Assembly: GCA_036346395.1 (NCBI GenBank)
Contig: JAYEVG010000097.1
Location: forward strand, 1 to 64,000
Direction: 5' to 3'
Source of the DNA: Hsuehochloa calcarea
Lineage: Eukaryota > Streptophyta > Magnoliopsida > Poales > Poaceae
Length of the DNA: 64,000 nucleotides
Part shown: positions 1 through 11,852 of the stretch, piece by piece
Numbering within the stretch: the stretch's first letter is position 1
Layout: each line of letters begins with the position of its first letter
Made by a program: the position numbers and the translations under genes
The notes under the pieces: model-generated
Databases searched by the model: none
Seen by the model: only the letters and a program-made list of their open reading frames with translations
Told to the model about the DNA's origin: nothing

Positions 1-430
1 AAAAGGTGGACATTTGATTGAATCTTTGTTGGCGAGGTTGAAAAATGATAGGAAAAATTTTGATAGAATTTCATTCATGCAACCTAGAGCTTCTATGAGA
101 CATGGTAACAACGAAAAGAATAAACTCGGATTAGGATTTTTATCTCATGCAAATCATTATGTTTCTAGACATCCTAATTCTAATGTATAGATCAAGTGGC
201 GGTCGATCACGGTGGTCACCGGCCCGACCGTTTTGGTCATGGTCCGATCGCCAAGACAAAGCCGCCAGTCCGCCTATGGATAGATTCAAGTCTCATTTTA
301 ATTTAAACATTGCTCATAACCAAATGTTAAATGAAATCAAGGATAGTACTTACGGTTTGTATACTCCTTGCAGACGTGTGTCTCAAAGATCTTTGGATTC
401 CTAAATCTTGTTTATCTAATCCCGATATTG
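1..430 (+). pseudogene. Gag C-terminal/hinge remnant of element A
   Basis: The left edge encodes discontinuous stretches in different frames that precede the protease motif, as the end of a Sirevirus Gag would. Stops occur around 187 and later. No zinc knuckle is visible in what remains, and the upstream part is beyond the window. Assignment rests mainly on position in the element. Confidence 0.4.
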
Positions 431-469
431 AGATACATCGTTCTTTGCTCCTTGATTTTTAGGATTACT

Positions 470-1030
470 GCGGAAAGGGAAAGAACACGTGGTTCGTTGA
501 CTCCGGATGTTCACGCCACATGACCGGAACTCAAAATGGTTCACCTCTTTCACGCGAGCAACGGTGATGACTTCATCACCTTTGAGATGATACACAAGGG
601 CGAATTGAAGGCAGGATCAATTAGGGTAAACAACAAATTCATTCTAAAAGATGTCGCTCTTGTGGACAAGCTTAGGTATAATCTTCTTTACATTTCTCGA
701 CTTCTTGATGATGGTTATGAGACTTTTTTAAGAAAAATGCTTGTCGTGTGCTTGATTCTCTTGGTGAGCTTGTGTTTGGAATCTCTAGAGTTGGTAGAAT
801 TTTTGGAGCTGATTTTTCAGAATCTCTTGCTGGATCTCTTAAATGTTTGCTTACATCTTCTTCTGATTTCTGGCTTTGGCATCGACGTTTGGGGCACATT
901 GGTTTTGATCATCTGACACGAGTTAGCAACCTTGATCTCATGAGAGGTTTGCCTAAGCTCAAAGTCGTCAAAGATGGCTGTATGTGCGCCTTGTAGGCAT
1001 GGCAAACAAGTTACCGCCACACCCTTACAT
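470..1030 (+). pseudogene. Copia protease and GAG-pre-integrase domain (element A)
   Basis: Around 490-530 the plus strand encodes WFVDSGCSRHMTG, the DSG-type active-site signature of Ty1/copia proteases. Around 870-1010 it encodes FWLWHRRLGHIGFDHL followed by a CxPC-type stretch, the GAG-pre-integrase zinc-binding domain (H-x-H...C-x-x-C). Several frameshifts separate the pieces, for example between the protease core and the hydrophobic stretch at 650-720, and near 995 where the last cysteine pair changes frame. Protease and integrase would be released from a Gag-Pol precursor in the cytoplasmic particle; here only a fossil remains. Confidence 0.8.
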
Positions 1031-1041
1031 GACTATGGTTA

Positions 1042-2100
1042 TGGTGACGGACCGTGCGGTTGCTTCATATGGATACTGTTGGTCCTGCTAGAGTCCGGTC
1101 AGTCGGTGGAAAATGGTATATTCTTGTTATAGTTGATGATCTTTCTAGATATACTTGGGTGTTCTTTCTTACTTCAAAAGATGAAGCTTTTGGTTATTTT
1201 CATGACCTTGTTCTTCGTTTGGCTTCTGAGCTTCCTGGTGCTTTGAGAGCGATTCGCGATGATAATGGCACGGAGTTCAAAATGCTTCTTTGCTTCTTTT
1301 GTCTTTGGCGTGGTATTGAGCATCGATTCTCCTCTCCACACGTTCCCTCAACAAAATGGCGTGGTGGAAAGGAAGAATAGGACCTTGGTCGAAATGGCTA
1401 GGACGATGCTAGATGAGTATAGCACACCGAGGAGATTTTGGGCCGAAGCTATTGCTACTGCTTGCCATATTGCCAATCGTGTCTTTTTGAGACCTTCTTT
1501 AGGCAAGACTCCTTATGAGCTTCGTTTTGGTAGAAAACCCTCTGTTTCGCATTTTGAGTTTTGGATCAAAATATTTTATTCTTAAGACAGCAACTTAGAT
1601 AAATTTGAATCAAGAACGTTTGATGGGTTATTTACGGGTTATCCTGCTCATTCGAGGGTTTCGAGTTTTAATCTCGAGACTAACATTATTCGGGAGACTT
1701 GTAATGTCACTTTTGATGAGACTAGCCACGAGCTAGATCAATTGCTCTGATGATTCTGGTGTGAGAGCATTTTTGTGGAGGAAGATGAGGACGGCTAATG
1801 TCATTCCCTCATCTGCACGCCGAGGCGCCCATATTGATACAAGAATACGCTACGTCTACTTCACCTTGATTGAGGCTCTGTTGCATCATCATCATCAAAG
1901 ATTACTGAGGTCGAAGAAATGACATCTCACCCGGCGCTCCACTTCGCATTGAGACAAACATCCTCCGAGCAGATAATAGGTAATCTACATGAGCGAGTCA
2001 CTCGCTCCGGTATAATGATCCAAATCTCTACTCTCATTCGGCTTTTGTTGCTTCTTTTGAACCCGCGATATATCACATGCTTTATCCGATTCTATTTGGG
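1042..2100 (+). pseudogene. Copia integrase core and hinge (element A)
   Basis: From 1054 the frame encodes an integrase core: LLHMDTVGP with the first catalytic aspartate position, WYILVIVDDLSRYTWVFF, then RDDNGTEFK with the second aspartate. A frameshift at about 1290 moves the downstream part, with NGVVERKNRTLVEMARTM and the catalytic glutamate, into another frame (1340-1585). The hinge between IN and RT (1586-2100) has no long frame and several stops. The D,D-35-E spacing is roughly kept, but the frame breaks make it non-functional. Confidence 0.8.
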
Positions 2101-3110
2101 TAAATGCCATGCATGAGGAGTTAGAAAATTTTGAAAGAAACAAAGTTTGGAACCTAGTAGAACCTCCTAGTGGTCATAATGTTATAGGAACCGTTGGGTG
2201 TTTAAGAATAAACAAGGTGAGGATGGTTACGTGGTTAGAAATAAAGCCGATTGGTAGCTCGGGTTTTAGCCAAGTTGAGGGGTTAGATTTTGATGAGACA
2301 TTTGCTCTGTTGCTAGACTAGAAGCCATTCGCATTCGCTTGCATTTCTTTGCATCAAAAGGTTTTAAATTATTTCGATGGATGTTAAAAGTGCCTTTTAA
2401 ATGGTTTCATAGATGAGGAAGTGTATGTTAAGCAACCCCGGCTTTGAGGACCCCAAATATCCAAATCGTGTTTTCAAGCTATCTAAAGCATTGTATGGTC
2501 TTAAACAAGCCCCTAGAGCACGGTATGATAGACTTAAGACCTTCTTGCTTAAAAATAATTTTGAAATGGGTAAAGTGGATAAAACTCTATTCATTCTTAG
2601 GCGTGAAATGACTTTTGCTTGCTCAAATTTACGTGGATGATATTATTTTTGGTGGTTCCTCTAATGCTCTTGTTTCGACTTTTTGACACTATGTCGAGGA
2701 ATTTGAGATGAGTATGATGGGAGAGCTTAATTACTTTTTGGGACTTCAAATCAAGCAATGCAAGGAAGGAACTTTCATCCATCGACAAGTACACTAAAGA
2801 TCTTCTCAAGCGCTTCAACATGGGTGATGCAAGCCAATTTCCACTCCCATGGCAACTTCGATCGCTTTGGATCCGGATGAGGAAGGAGAAGTCGTGGATC
2901 AACGCGAGTACCGCAGCATGATCGGCTCCCTTCTGTATTTGACGGCCTCGAGACCGGACATTCACTTCACGGTATGCCTTTGTGCAAGATTTCAGGCGTC
3001 TCCGAGAACTTCCCATCGCCAAGCCGTTAAGCGCATATTCTGTATTTACACTCTACCTTCTTATATGGCATTTGGTATTCTGCTCTTGACTTTGTCCATT
3101 AGAGGTTTTT
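2100..3110 (+). pseudogene. Copia reverse transcriptase (element A)
   Basis: From about 2109 the sequence encodes MHEELENFERNKVWNLVEPP, the start of the copia RT domain, then QVEGLDFDETFA, and around 2430-2530 the SKALYGLKQAPRA motif. The polymerase box is visible near 2625 as QIYVDDIIFGG, so the YVDD catalytic motif survives. The stretch around 2930 reads LTASRPDIHFTVCLCARFQ. At least four frameshifts or stops (near 2200, 2320, 2400 and 2630) break the frame. Confidence 0.85.
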
Positions 3111-3117
3111 GATTCGA

Positions 3118-3568
3118 TTTTGCGCGGTCGTCGGTTAGATAGGAAGAGTACCTCGTGCACTGTCACTTTCTAGGCACGTCTCTTGTATCTTGGTCTTCTA
3201 GAAAGCAGTCTTCTGTTGCACAATCCACTGCTGAGGCGGAGTATGTTGCTGCTGCTAGTTGCTGTAGCCAGATTTTGTGGATGACGTCCACTTTGAAAGA
3301 TTATGGGTTAAACTTTGCTAGTGTTCCTCTTTTCGTGATAACACTCGCTATTAATATTGCTAAAAACCCGATTGCAACATTCTAGGACTAAGCACATAGA
3401 CATTCGCTTTCACTTCCTTAAAGATCATGTTGAAAAAGGTGATATTGTGATGCACTTTGTAGAGTCCGAAGCTCAATTGGCAGATATTCTTACCAAGCCT
3501 TTAGATCAAACCAGATTTTCCTCCTTAAGAAGTGAGTTAGGGGTAATTTATCCTTATGGGTTGGTTTG
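3118..3568 (+). pseudogene. Copia RNase H domain (element A)
   Basis: Between 3180 and 3330 the plus strand encodes SWSSRKQSSVAQSTAEAEYVAAASC, the RNase H signature of plant copia elements. At 3390-3560 it encodes RTKHIDIRFHFLKDHVEKGDI and LADILTKPLD, the usual C-terminal end of pol. A frameshift separates the two halves near 3370. The stop at 3567-3569 matches the expected end of pol. Confidence 0.8.
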
Positions 3569-5404
3569 AGGGGGAGTTTGATCTTTTTCTTATCTTTCCT
3601 TGTTCTTTTGATCTTTTATTGTTCTTTTTTTGAACTTAGTGATCTTTTCGAACTTTTTAGATTTTTAGGCTTTTTAATTGCATCTCATTGTGTCATATTG
3701 CATTCATATGAAAAATACAACAAGTGGTATGAAAAATCCAAAAAAAAATGCATTGTAATATAAGATTTTCTGCTTATCTTTTAAAATTGATGAAGCTTTG
3801 CCTATTACCCTTTGGAGCTGTTGTATTTCAATTCTTGCTCAATGTCATGTCTAGTTCTTTGACTTGCTAGAATTATCATGCTTTTACATGTGTAGCTAAG
3901 TCTTTGCTATATGAGCTAGAATCTTTTAAACAACTCAAACTAAGAAATTGCAATTTGTGGATGTTTTAGCGAGTTGCGCAATTAGTGCTCCTCTTGTGAC
4001 ATTGGCCCTGTCAGAATTGCTTTGTTAGCTCTTTGATCTAAAATTGACCATTACTTGAGCTTTTGTGTTCTTGAGATTCTAAAAATGCTCTTGTGAAAAA
4101 TGAAAATCAAGATTGTCTTATGCTTAAATTGTGCCAAACTATTCTTACGAGACTGCTTGTCAAATGACATGAACTTGGAGATAGTTTGATGAACCAGACG
4201 ATCTCATGGGGATTGCTTGTCCGAAATGACATGAACCTCAAGATTTGTCGCCGGTAGAAGCTTAGAAAGAGTTTGTGGATGGCTCCTAGTCCGGGATCTT
4301 CTTTACTAAGATATACCTTTAATCAACTTTTGGTGAAGCTTAGGATGAGTTTGTGGATGGCTCCTAGTCCAGGATCTTGTCACTAAGTTAGATCATAAGT
4401 CAACTTCAATATTCAATGCAAATGAGAAAAATGTTGACAAATGGGCGTTTACAAAATATTGAGCAAAATGATTCAATACGGGACTTGATTGACTCTTAAT
4501 GTGGTCTTTGTTAGATTTTTGATCTCACTTTGACAGTTTGACATGGCCAATTTCACTTTAGGATCCCTGTTGATGAACTTCTTTGAATTTGAGCGTTGCT
4601 TAAATTGATCAAATCTATGCTTTACTTTTGAGCCTTTGTGCTTAGCTTTGATATATATGTCTTACCATGATCTTGCTAATGGTCGAGCTTGATATCTTGT
4701 TTGTGCAATATTAGAGATACTAGCTTGTTTTTTTGGGTAATCTCCAAAGCTTCTTGTAATCAAAAATTGAAAAATACAAAAATTAAAGCCACTCCATTGC
4801 ACTTCATGCATATTCCTCTTTATGCTTCTTTTGTTTCTGCTTCTTTCTTTATTCTCTATTTGTTATCCCTGGATGAGAGGAAGGCGTGATTCCTTGATGA
4901 ATCCATTGTCAAAGGGGGAGAAGATGTGTTAAATGAAAAGATATTTCTTTGGGAGAAGATGTGTAATATTTCTTTGCTACTCTTATTTGAGAAGATGTGT
5001 TAATGAGAAGATTGGGGAGAAGTTTATACAAAGGGAAATGAAAATTTAAAATTTGATGCTCATAGTGAGGGGAGTTCTTGAGTTGCATTCTTATTGTCTT
5101 ATTGAATATTAGAACTTGAATTGCATTCTTTTATCCTCACAATGATCATAGGTTAATTGAACAATTGTTCTATCATATGGACCTTATGTGAGAATTTTGA
5201 CCCTTTTCCGAAATTAAAAGTTTTTATGCTTATTTTTGCTTTGTCTCACATGCCTATACTATTACGATGCCGACTTGGTCATTTACATTGCTTTTTCTTG
5301 CTTATGAACCAAGTTGTGCCTTTGTCTGCAGCTGAGTAAACTCGTTTTCAAACCTCTTACTTACATTTTTCGGATAATTGCCAATGTGTTCATCAAGGGG
5401 AGAT
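3569..5404 (+). other. 3' untranslated region with polypurine tracts (element A)
   Basis: About 1.8 kb between the end of pol and the 3' LTR without a convincing ORF. It carries repeated GA-rich tracts, including AAAGGGGGAGAAGATG near 4912 and AAGGGGAGA just before the LTR near 5395. Shortened repeats of the GAGAAGATGTG motif occur at 4919-5000. Multiple polypurine tracts upstream of the LTR are a known Sirevirus feature. The same tracts appear in reverse in 7728-9062 and 29228-30600, which ties the elements together. Confidence 0.7.
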
Positions 5405-7190
5405 TGTGGATTTCATGGGGATATGCTCCGATCTTAGGATGATGTGACAATTGGCAATGGCGTTTACGGTTTGTCGTTTCACGTTTTCGACAAAGCTACT
5501 GAGGTTTTACGGTTAGGGGCGGTTCGACGGTCCTTGCAATGTCCGGCCGGTCCCAAATCGGTCGGACCGCCATATAGGGCGGTCGGACGGCCGTGACCAA
5601 AGTGGTCAAAATGAGTTGAGCCAAAAATAGGTGTTGTAGGCAAGTGAGGGATCCCAATGCACTTGGTCTCATGATTTTTGGGAACTCGATAGAAAAGTTC
5701 TATTGGTTTAAAGTTTCGAAGGTTTGGAATTTGGGAGCTTGAATTTGGCTAAGTCCCAAGGCGGTCCGACGGCTCACGAGGAGGCGGTCCGACCGCCATG
5801 GGCGATCCGACCGCTCACCGGAGCGGTCGGACCGGTTTCTACTTGAGCGTCGGCCAACCGTGGCGATGTTGTTTTGTTAGGTCAAAGTCATTGGTTTTGT
5901 GGCATATGATTTGCATGATGCATGTTTTGACTAACATGGGTCAAGTTGTCAAGAACTTGTTCCCGAATCGTGTTTTCTTATGCGTGGTTGTGCGGGTAGC
6001 TTGGTGGTCAACGACGGTCAACGGCGAGGAGAATCGGGACTAGACTTGAAGAGTTGAGGTCGAGCGATCGGCGATGCGGGTGAGGTCAACGACTCAAGCG
6101 TGACACAAGATGGACAAGGGTGACCTATTGGCAAATCCATGACGCATGGTGAAGCGGTTTAGGTCAAAAAGTTAAAAACGGCGCTTTGCGAAGCGTGCGT
6201 GTGTGACCCGTTTGTTAGTGGGCCTTAACGGGAGCCCAATAGAGTCAAACCCTAGGAGTCTAGGTCTCCACTATAAATAGGAGGAGATGGTGGCTGCACC
6301 TTCTCTCTCTCTCGCCTTTTTATGTTTCAAAACCCTAATTGTCTTTAGGGGAGTTGAGATGGAGGCTAGGGCTCTTGATGGTTTGTGGTGAATTTCGTGA
6401 TCCTTGATTGTCTACTGATCCATGATGGTGTGGATGTAATCCAGCTTCAATCACGAAATCAATCTATGCAAGGTTTGCTTGAGATAAGTCTCTTTTCGTT
6501 CTTGCTTTCAATTTGGTGATTTTAGGGCTTTCTTTGATCCGCGAGTTTGTGATTGATTCTTTCACGTGAATTAGCTTGTTGTGATATGTGTGAATCTATC
6601 TAGCATCATCTTGATCATTAATCTCTCACGAATAAGCTTTAGGATCAAGTTTTCGTTCTTGCCCGGTTTTAGACCTTCTGTTAATCAATTGACAATTGCT
6701 CAAGATCGTTCCAAGAATTATCATAATATTCGATTGGAATAGGTCCTCAATAGCATATAGAAGGTGTGTGCAAAGTTTCATAAAGATTGGAGTTGAGAAT
6801 CAAAAGTTTCACCTAATTGCAACCGTCATCGGCTGATTTATTGCGGTCGGTTCTCGAGTCGTACGGTCGGACCGCCGTCATCACCGGTCGGACCGATTTT
6901 GGAGCGGTCCGACCGACCAAGATAACGCCGGTCGAACCGCGCGACAATCGGTCCGACCGGTTGAGTATAAGCGATCCGACCGCCTGCTATGAGTCTTGGT
7001 AATCTTAGTTGATTTTGTTATATTGCTTAGGGTTTAATTGGATTCAATACTAGTCTTCCATTTGATCTTTGGTATATTGATCTTCATAGCTTTCTAATAG
7101 CTCTTGGAGTTAAATTGTATTGAGTTCATAATTTGTGAAAAAGTGAGCGTGCTCCTATTCACCCCCCTCTAGTCGCCTTTACGGTCCAAG
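5405..7190 (+). repeat. 3' LTR of element A
   Basis: Starts TGTGGATTTC directly after a polypurine tract and runs about 1.8 kb to CGCCTTTACGGTCC near 7187. It is the inverted counterpart of the LTRs at 11853-13752 and 33343-35165: the GTTGACC...GTCCCGATTC segment near 5995-6045 matches reversed sequence near 13085-13150. It carries many copies of the palindrome GGTCGGACCG and variants (5540-5830 and 6840-6975). A TATA box lies at 6272. The usual TACA end is replaced by AAGGTTCC at the junction with the next element. Confidence 0.8.
6272..6280 (+). promoter_or_regulatory. TATA box of element A LTR
   Basis: TATAAATAG in an otherwise GC-moderate part of the LTR, followed by a CT-rich stretch (TTCTCTCTCTCTCGCC at 6301) as in plant core promoters. 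It marks the probable U3/R boundary of the 3' LTR. Confidence 0.65.
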
Positions 7191-7727
7191 GTTCCACAAT
7201 GCAATATACAACAATAAAGCATTGAACTCCATACATAAACCACATTCAAATCAACTCAATGCCAACTTGGCTAACCTCCAAGTCAACGGCGGTCCGGCCG
7301 CCCCACAAGGCCGGTCCGGCCGATTCGAGCCTGGTCCGACCGATCCTAGCAGTGGCCGGACCGCCGAAAGGACTTAGCCAAATTTTCACGTGAAAATCCG
7401 AAACCTTACGGAAATTTCAATTGAATAGAACTTTAGGTAGGAGCTCCAAAAATAATGTGACCACATCCAGGAGACTCCCCTCACTTGCCTACACAACCTA
7501 TTTTTGGCTTAGCTCTAAAAACCACTTTTAGGTCAGCCGGTCCGACCAAGCAACCACGGCCGGTCCGACCTCTCCAGCAGTCGATCGCCTTACACCACCG
7601 GTTAGACCTCACGTGGTCCGACACTTGGGAGCAAAGCAAACCAGCAGCGAGACTTTGCAAACCAACAAAGCCATTGCCAATTGACTCATCATCCTGAGAT
7701 CGTGCACATATCCTCACGATATCCACA
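7191..7727 (-). repeat. Truncated 3' LTR of gag-only copy 1
   Basis: The stretch from GTTCCACAATGCAATATAC to ATATCCACA matches 13207-13752 of the 5' LTR in the same orientation. About 1.35 kb of LTR is missing on the left, where it abuts the end of the plus-strand LTR of element A. Confidence 0.8.
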
Positions 7728-9062
7728 ATCTCCCCCTTGATGAACACATTGACAATTTCCCAGAAAATGTGGTTTTTCGAATTGAAAAGTAAAAACAAAT
7801 CGCCGTTTTCGCATAAAGGCACAACTTGGTCCATAAGCAAGAAAAAGCCTAGGAACCGACCAAACTGGCTTCAGAATAGTATAAGCAAGTGAGATAAGAC
7901 AATGAAAGCACAAAAGGATTCAATTTCCAGAAAGTAGCAAAAAATCTCACTTAGGTCCATATGAAAAACAAAATGTTCTATTTGACCTTTGATCATTGTG
8001 AGTCTTCTTCAATTGCAATTAAAATCAAAAAAATGCAATAAAACCCAGAGACTCAACTCACTGTGATCACAAATTTTCACAAGGTTCATTTTTTTTATAT
8101 ATGTGTTCTTTTATATGAAACCTTATGTAAACCAAAAGCTCCAAAACAGCATTTTCTTCAATCCTTCTCCCCCTTTGACAATGAATTCATCAAGATGCAA
8201 GGGAAAAGAAAGAGCATGAAGAAATGACTTTATTTTTGAAATTTAGCAAAAGGAGCCATGACCATTATCGAAGTAGACAGTACAAGAATTATACCAAGCC
8301 ATATGAGGTGAAGAAGCTATATTCAATCATGGCAAAACATGTACTGCAAAGCTAAAACCAAAATAGCAGCAATATGAGATTAACAGAATTAAAATCATGA
8401 AAGGTTGCTCAAAATCATAGATTCACTAAAAGCAACCAAAAATGAGTCAAGCCATGTCTATAAGTAAGAAGAGACTCAAAACAAGAACTGAGACATTTTG
8501 AGCATTAAGAGAACACTTTTGAAGCAAAAACTCAAGCACTTAGCATTTTGAGCATTTTCCTAAAAAGGATTTTTTTTTCACTGTGCTGGATCTCAAGCCT
8601 TGCCGCGACCATCTCAAGCGATAAGCTTAAAAGAGTGGTCTAGGTCATCCAAAACTGCCCCTGAGTTCATGCCTAGTGCAATGGCAAGCCGTCTCATGAG
8701 AAAGGATTGGTGAGATCAGTTTTTTCGCACAGAAAATCTCATTTTTCATTTGCTTGACTTAAGAAGATAAAAAGCTCATTTTTATCTCAAAATAAGTTCA
8801 AGACTCAATTCAACCTATATGACATGGCAAGAATCATAAGTGGATCACTAGAGCAAAGCTAGTCACAAGATCCAACAAGACATGATTTGATTCAATTTGC
8901 TCACAGATATAAAGCTAGCAAGGCAAAAGCTAAGCTAAACAAGAAGAGCCATAAAAGAAGTCTAGCAGACTATCACTTGATATGACAAGGTATAGAGTAT
9001 GAAATCAAGCCATACAAGGATAATAATCAAAGCTCCACAGATTTTATTAAGCAATGCAAGAT
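7728..9062 (-). other. 3' untranslated region of gag-only copy 1
   Basis: No ORF. On the minus strand it carries polypurine tracts (plus-strand TCCCCCTTGATGAAC at 7730 and CTCCCCCTTTGACAATG at 8166), matching the reversed pattern in element A and the second copy at 29228-30600. Confidence 0.7.
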
Positions 9063-9065
9063 AAT

Positions 9066-11796
9066 TTAAAATGAAACATGCATTATGATACAATGAATGC
9101 AAAAAGAGCAGATTCCCACAAAACATCCATGCCTCAGTACTGGGATTTGAGATAAAAGATCTAGGTGTCTATTACTGAGATGGACGATGCCTGGGAATAG
9201 AAAAAGAAGCAGCAGAAAAATGATCAGGCACAAAATCATAAGAATGCCCACGAGCACCACCTGGACCTCTCCAAATGATATACCAAAAGACCGATACCCC
9301 CCCTGTCTAGGTGCTACCCGTGATCTCTCCTCACGATATCCTAAACCAAACTGCTGCCTGGACCCACCAAAAGAGTCAACAAAGTTCTCTACAAACCTAG
9401 GCCTATAAGTGGTACGTTGAATAGGCTGCCTGGCTCTAGAGACTACATCTGAAGAAGAGACTCCTCTAATGGATCTCAAAGTGCTCACTCTCTCTTTCCT
9501 CTCAATCTTTGCTCTCCGAAAGCAAAACTCAACAGTGTGGCCCTCTTTCTTGCAGAAGGTGCAATGGTACTTGACCTTTTGAGGGTCCGTGCAGGTGAAG
9601 CGAAGCACCTTTCTTGCTAGAAAGAGTTTGAGCAGAACCTCTGATTTGACAACCTTTGAAGTCTTAGGAGGTTCTTGCTCACACAAACCACTTTCCACAA
9701 CTCTAGCAGTCTTTGGTGGGTGATTCTTGGAAAGCTCTAGGGACTTAAAACCTAGGCCACTGTTTTTCACACTCATCTTGGATTGATCTAGAATCAAGTT
9801 GAGTTTCTTTTTCCCACTCGAAAACTTCTCAAGAGTCATTTTGAGGTAATCATTCTCTTTTGCCAAAACTCCACAATTAGAGCACTTTTTAGAATTGATT
9901 GCCTCAACATGTTTGCTCTTAAGAAGATCCACTTCCACTTTTAGAGCCTCACAAGACACACAATAGGACTCTCCAATACTATTCAACTGCTCCTTAAATT
10001 TGACTCTAAAAGCCTCTTGTATCTTACCAACGATAGTTTCAACTTCAAAGATGCAACATACAAGAGGAAGAATCAATGACTTTCTTGGAAGCAGTAAGAG
10101 ACATGGATTTTTCAATTTTAGCTTTCTCTTCAAGAGTCTTGTTTAAAGCTTCGATCTCTATTGTAAGCTTTAGACAATTTTCACAAGATGCAGCTCTAGA
10201 GTAAACGACCATTTCGGTCAACTCTTGCATTTTAATCCTATTGTTCTTACAATGAGAGCAAGTGTGACTAGCATCAAATTTTTGTAATTCTTTTAAAGAG
10301 CTATCCAGTTTCAATTCTAGCAAAGCACAATTTGAGCAGATTAAAGGCATAGCATCCAAGGTAGTCACACCAAGCGGAATGGCATCCATGCAAACAGAAC
10401 TAGACTTGAGAGATTCTAGTTCAGAAAGAGCATTTTTCAATTGTTTCTCAACAGAGGAATGAGCATTATTTAAGCTTGACAATTCATTAAGCAAGCTAGA
10501 GCATGAATCATAGAAATCATCAGGATTAATGGATTTGAGCCTAACCACTTCTAGGTTCAAATTATCAATCATAATATCATGTTTCTTAATCAATTTAACT
10601 TGCTTATGCAGTTTTTATTCAGCAAGCACTAAAGCCCTTTTCATGTCAGGAAGTGAAGGGCATACCTCATCGGGATCACTAAAAGGATCATATTTCGTTG
10701 AGGAGTCATTGTCGTGTGGTCGTTCTTAGCCATGAAGCACATGCCTGTGAAATCACGTGGCTTCTTCTTGCCACGGGAGTCACTCTTATCGTCCTCTGCC
10801 TCCGAGTCCACATCATCCATGCTCACATCCTCTAGAGCTTCAAGGACCCGGCTGACAAACTTGCGATAGTTTATCTTCTTGGACTTAGCATCCCTCGCTT
10901 GAGGATGTCTTTGTGACTCCTTCTCCTCTTTGCCCTTCAGCTTGGGGCATCTAGAGCGAATGTGGTTTGGCTCACCACACTCGAAACAAGTGATAGGTCC
11001 ACCTCTCCTCCTACTCCTCACATTGTTGTAAGCTCTCGTGAATTTTGTGGATAGGAGGGCTAAATCATTTTCAGGTAGTCTCTCAAGTAGCTCATCGCTC
11101 AAAGAATGCAAAGCAGACAAAGAAAAACCAGATGAGCTAACATCAAAAGAATCAGAATATCTACCCTTAGATTTGTCAACCACTAAAGCCATCGGCTCAC
11201 ATGCGTGAGAGGCGAGATGAAATCAATCTCATGCGTCTTCAACCTCGAGTAAAGCTTATCCATGGTAAGCTCACTCATGACAGTGTTGTCATTTATGGCA
11301 GTGATCTTCATCCCCCAGACCTTCACATCCAAAGCACCCAAAAGTTGGCGTGCATTTTCAGACTCAGTGAAGACAAGATCAGCGTAGCGGAGATCATGAA
11401 GAATTTTAAAAATCTCCCCACAACTCATCTAAAGATTCACGGGCCTTTGCTCGATCTTAGAGTATGCTTTCTTGGTGGTTACATCTCACTTCCTTGATCG
11501 CGATGGACCCCTCGTGATAATCACAAAGAGTCCGCGGATCTCATGAGCGAGCAAACAAATGAGCAACACGCTCAAACTCGGATCGACTAAGACCTTGAAT
11601 CAAGAAATTTTGAGCCTGCTTTGTTGTTCTCCACATCCAGGTGATCAAATTATCATCTACCGCACGACATAAGGGTTTTTCACCTTAAGCCAAATTGCGT
11701 GCCCTTGAGCCTCGATGTAGGCTGCATTCGGCCTTCTAATAAGCAAAATCAACTCCATAAAAACATGTGGCACGATTGAATATCATCGATCGCCAT
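9066..11796 (-). pseudogene. Decayed Sirevirus gag with two CCHC knuckles (copy 1)
   Basis: The Gag start, by comparison with copy 2, is the ATG at 11796, 57 bases inside the LTR. Downstream frames encode in order: the N-terminal UBN2-type Gag region (11183-11428), a first zinc knuckle CFECGEPNHIRSRC (around 10970), a charged linker, a long coiled-coil-like region with CxxC pairs (10593-10045), a second knuckle CTFCKKEGHTVEFC (around 9540) and an arginine/glycine-rich tail. Gag would form the particle and bind RNA. At least five frameshifts or stops make this copy inactive. It lacks pol altogether. Confidence 0.8.
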
Positions 11797-11838
11797 GGCT
11801 CCAAAGACCGGTTAAGATCTATGAGAAGAGCTAGCAAG

Positions 11839-11850
11839 ATTACGATACCA
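11839..11850 (-). other. Primer binding site (degenerate), copy 1
   Basis: Minus strand reads TGGTATCGTAAT two bases inside the LTR end. The intact counterpart in copy 2 is TGGTATCAGAGC, complementary to the 3' end of initiator methionine tRNA. Copy 1 has mutated beyond the first seven bases. Confidence 0.7.
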
Positions 11851-11852
11851 CT

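Larger units (their letters stand above)
1..7190 (+). mobile_element. Sirevirus-like Ty1/copia element A, cut by window edge
   Basis: Decayed LTR retrotransposon on the plus strand. The order seen is gag remnant, protease, GAG-pre-integrase, integrase, reverse transcriptase, RNase H, a long 3' untranslated region and a 3' LTR. This order (IN before RT) defines Ty1/copia. The long 3' region with repeated purine-rich AAGGGGGAGA tracts and the long LTR are typical of Sireviruses. The 5' LTR and most of gag lie outside the window. Many stops and frameshifts make it inactive. Its LTR and 3' region are related to the minus-strand gag-only elements at 7191-13752 and 27372-35165, so it looks like a relic of their autonomous partner. 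Confidence 0.85.

Noticed and set aside
5798..7002. Short frames within the LTR of element A
   Set aside because: LTR sequence with palindrome arrays; the frames have no protein similarity and are not conserved between LTR copies.
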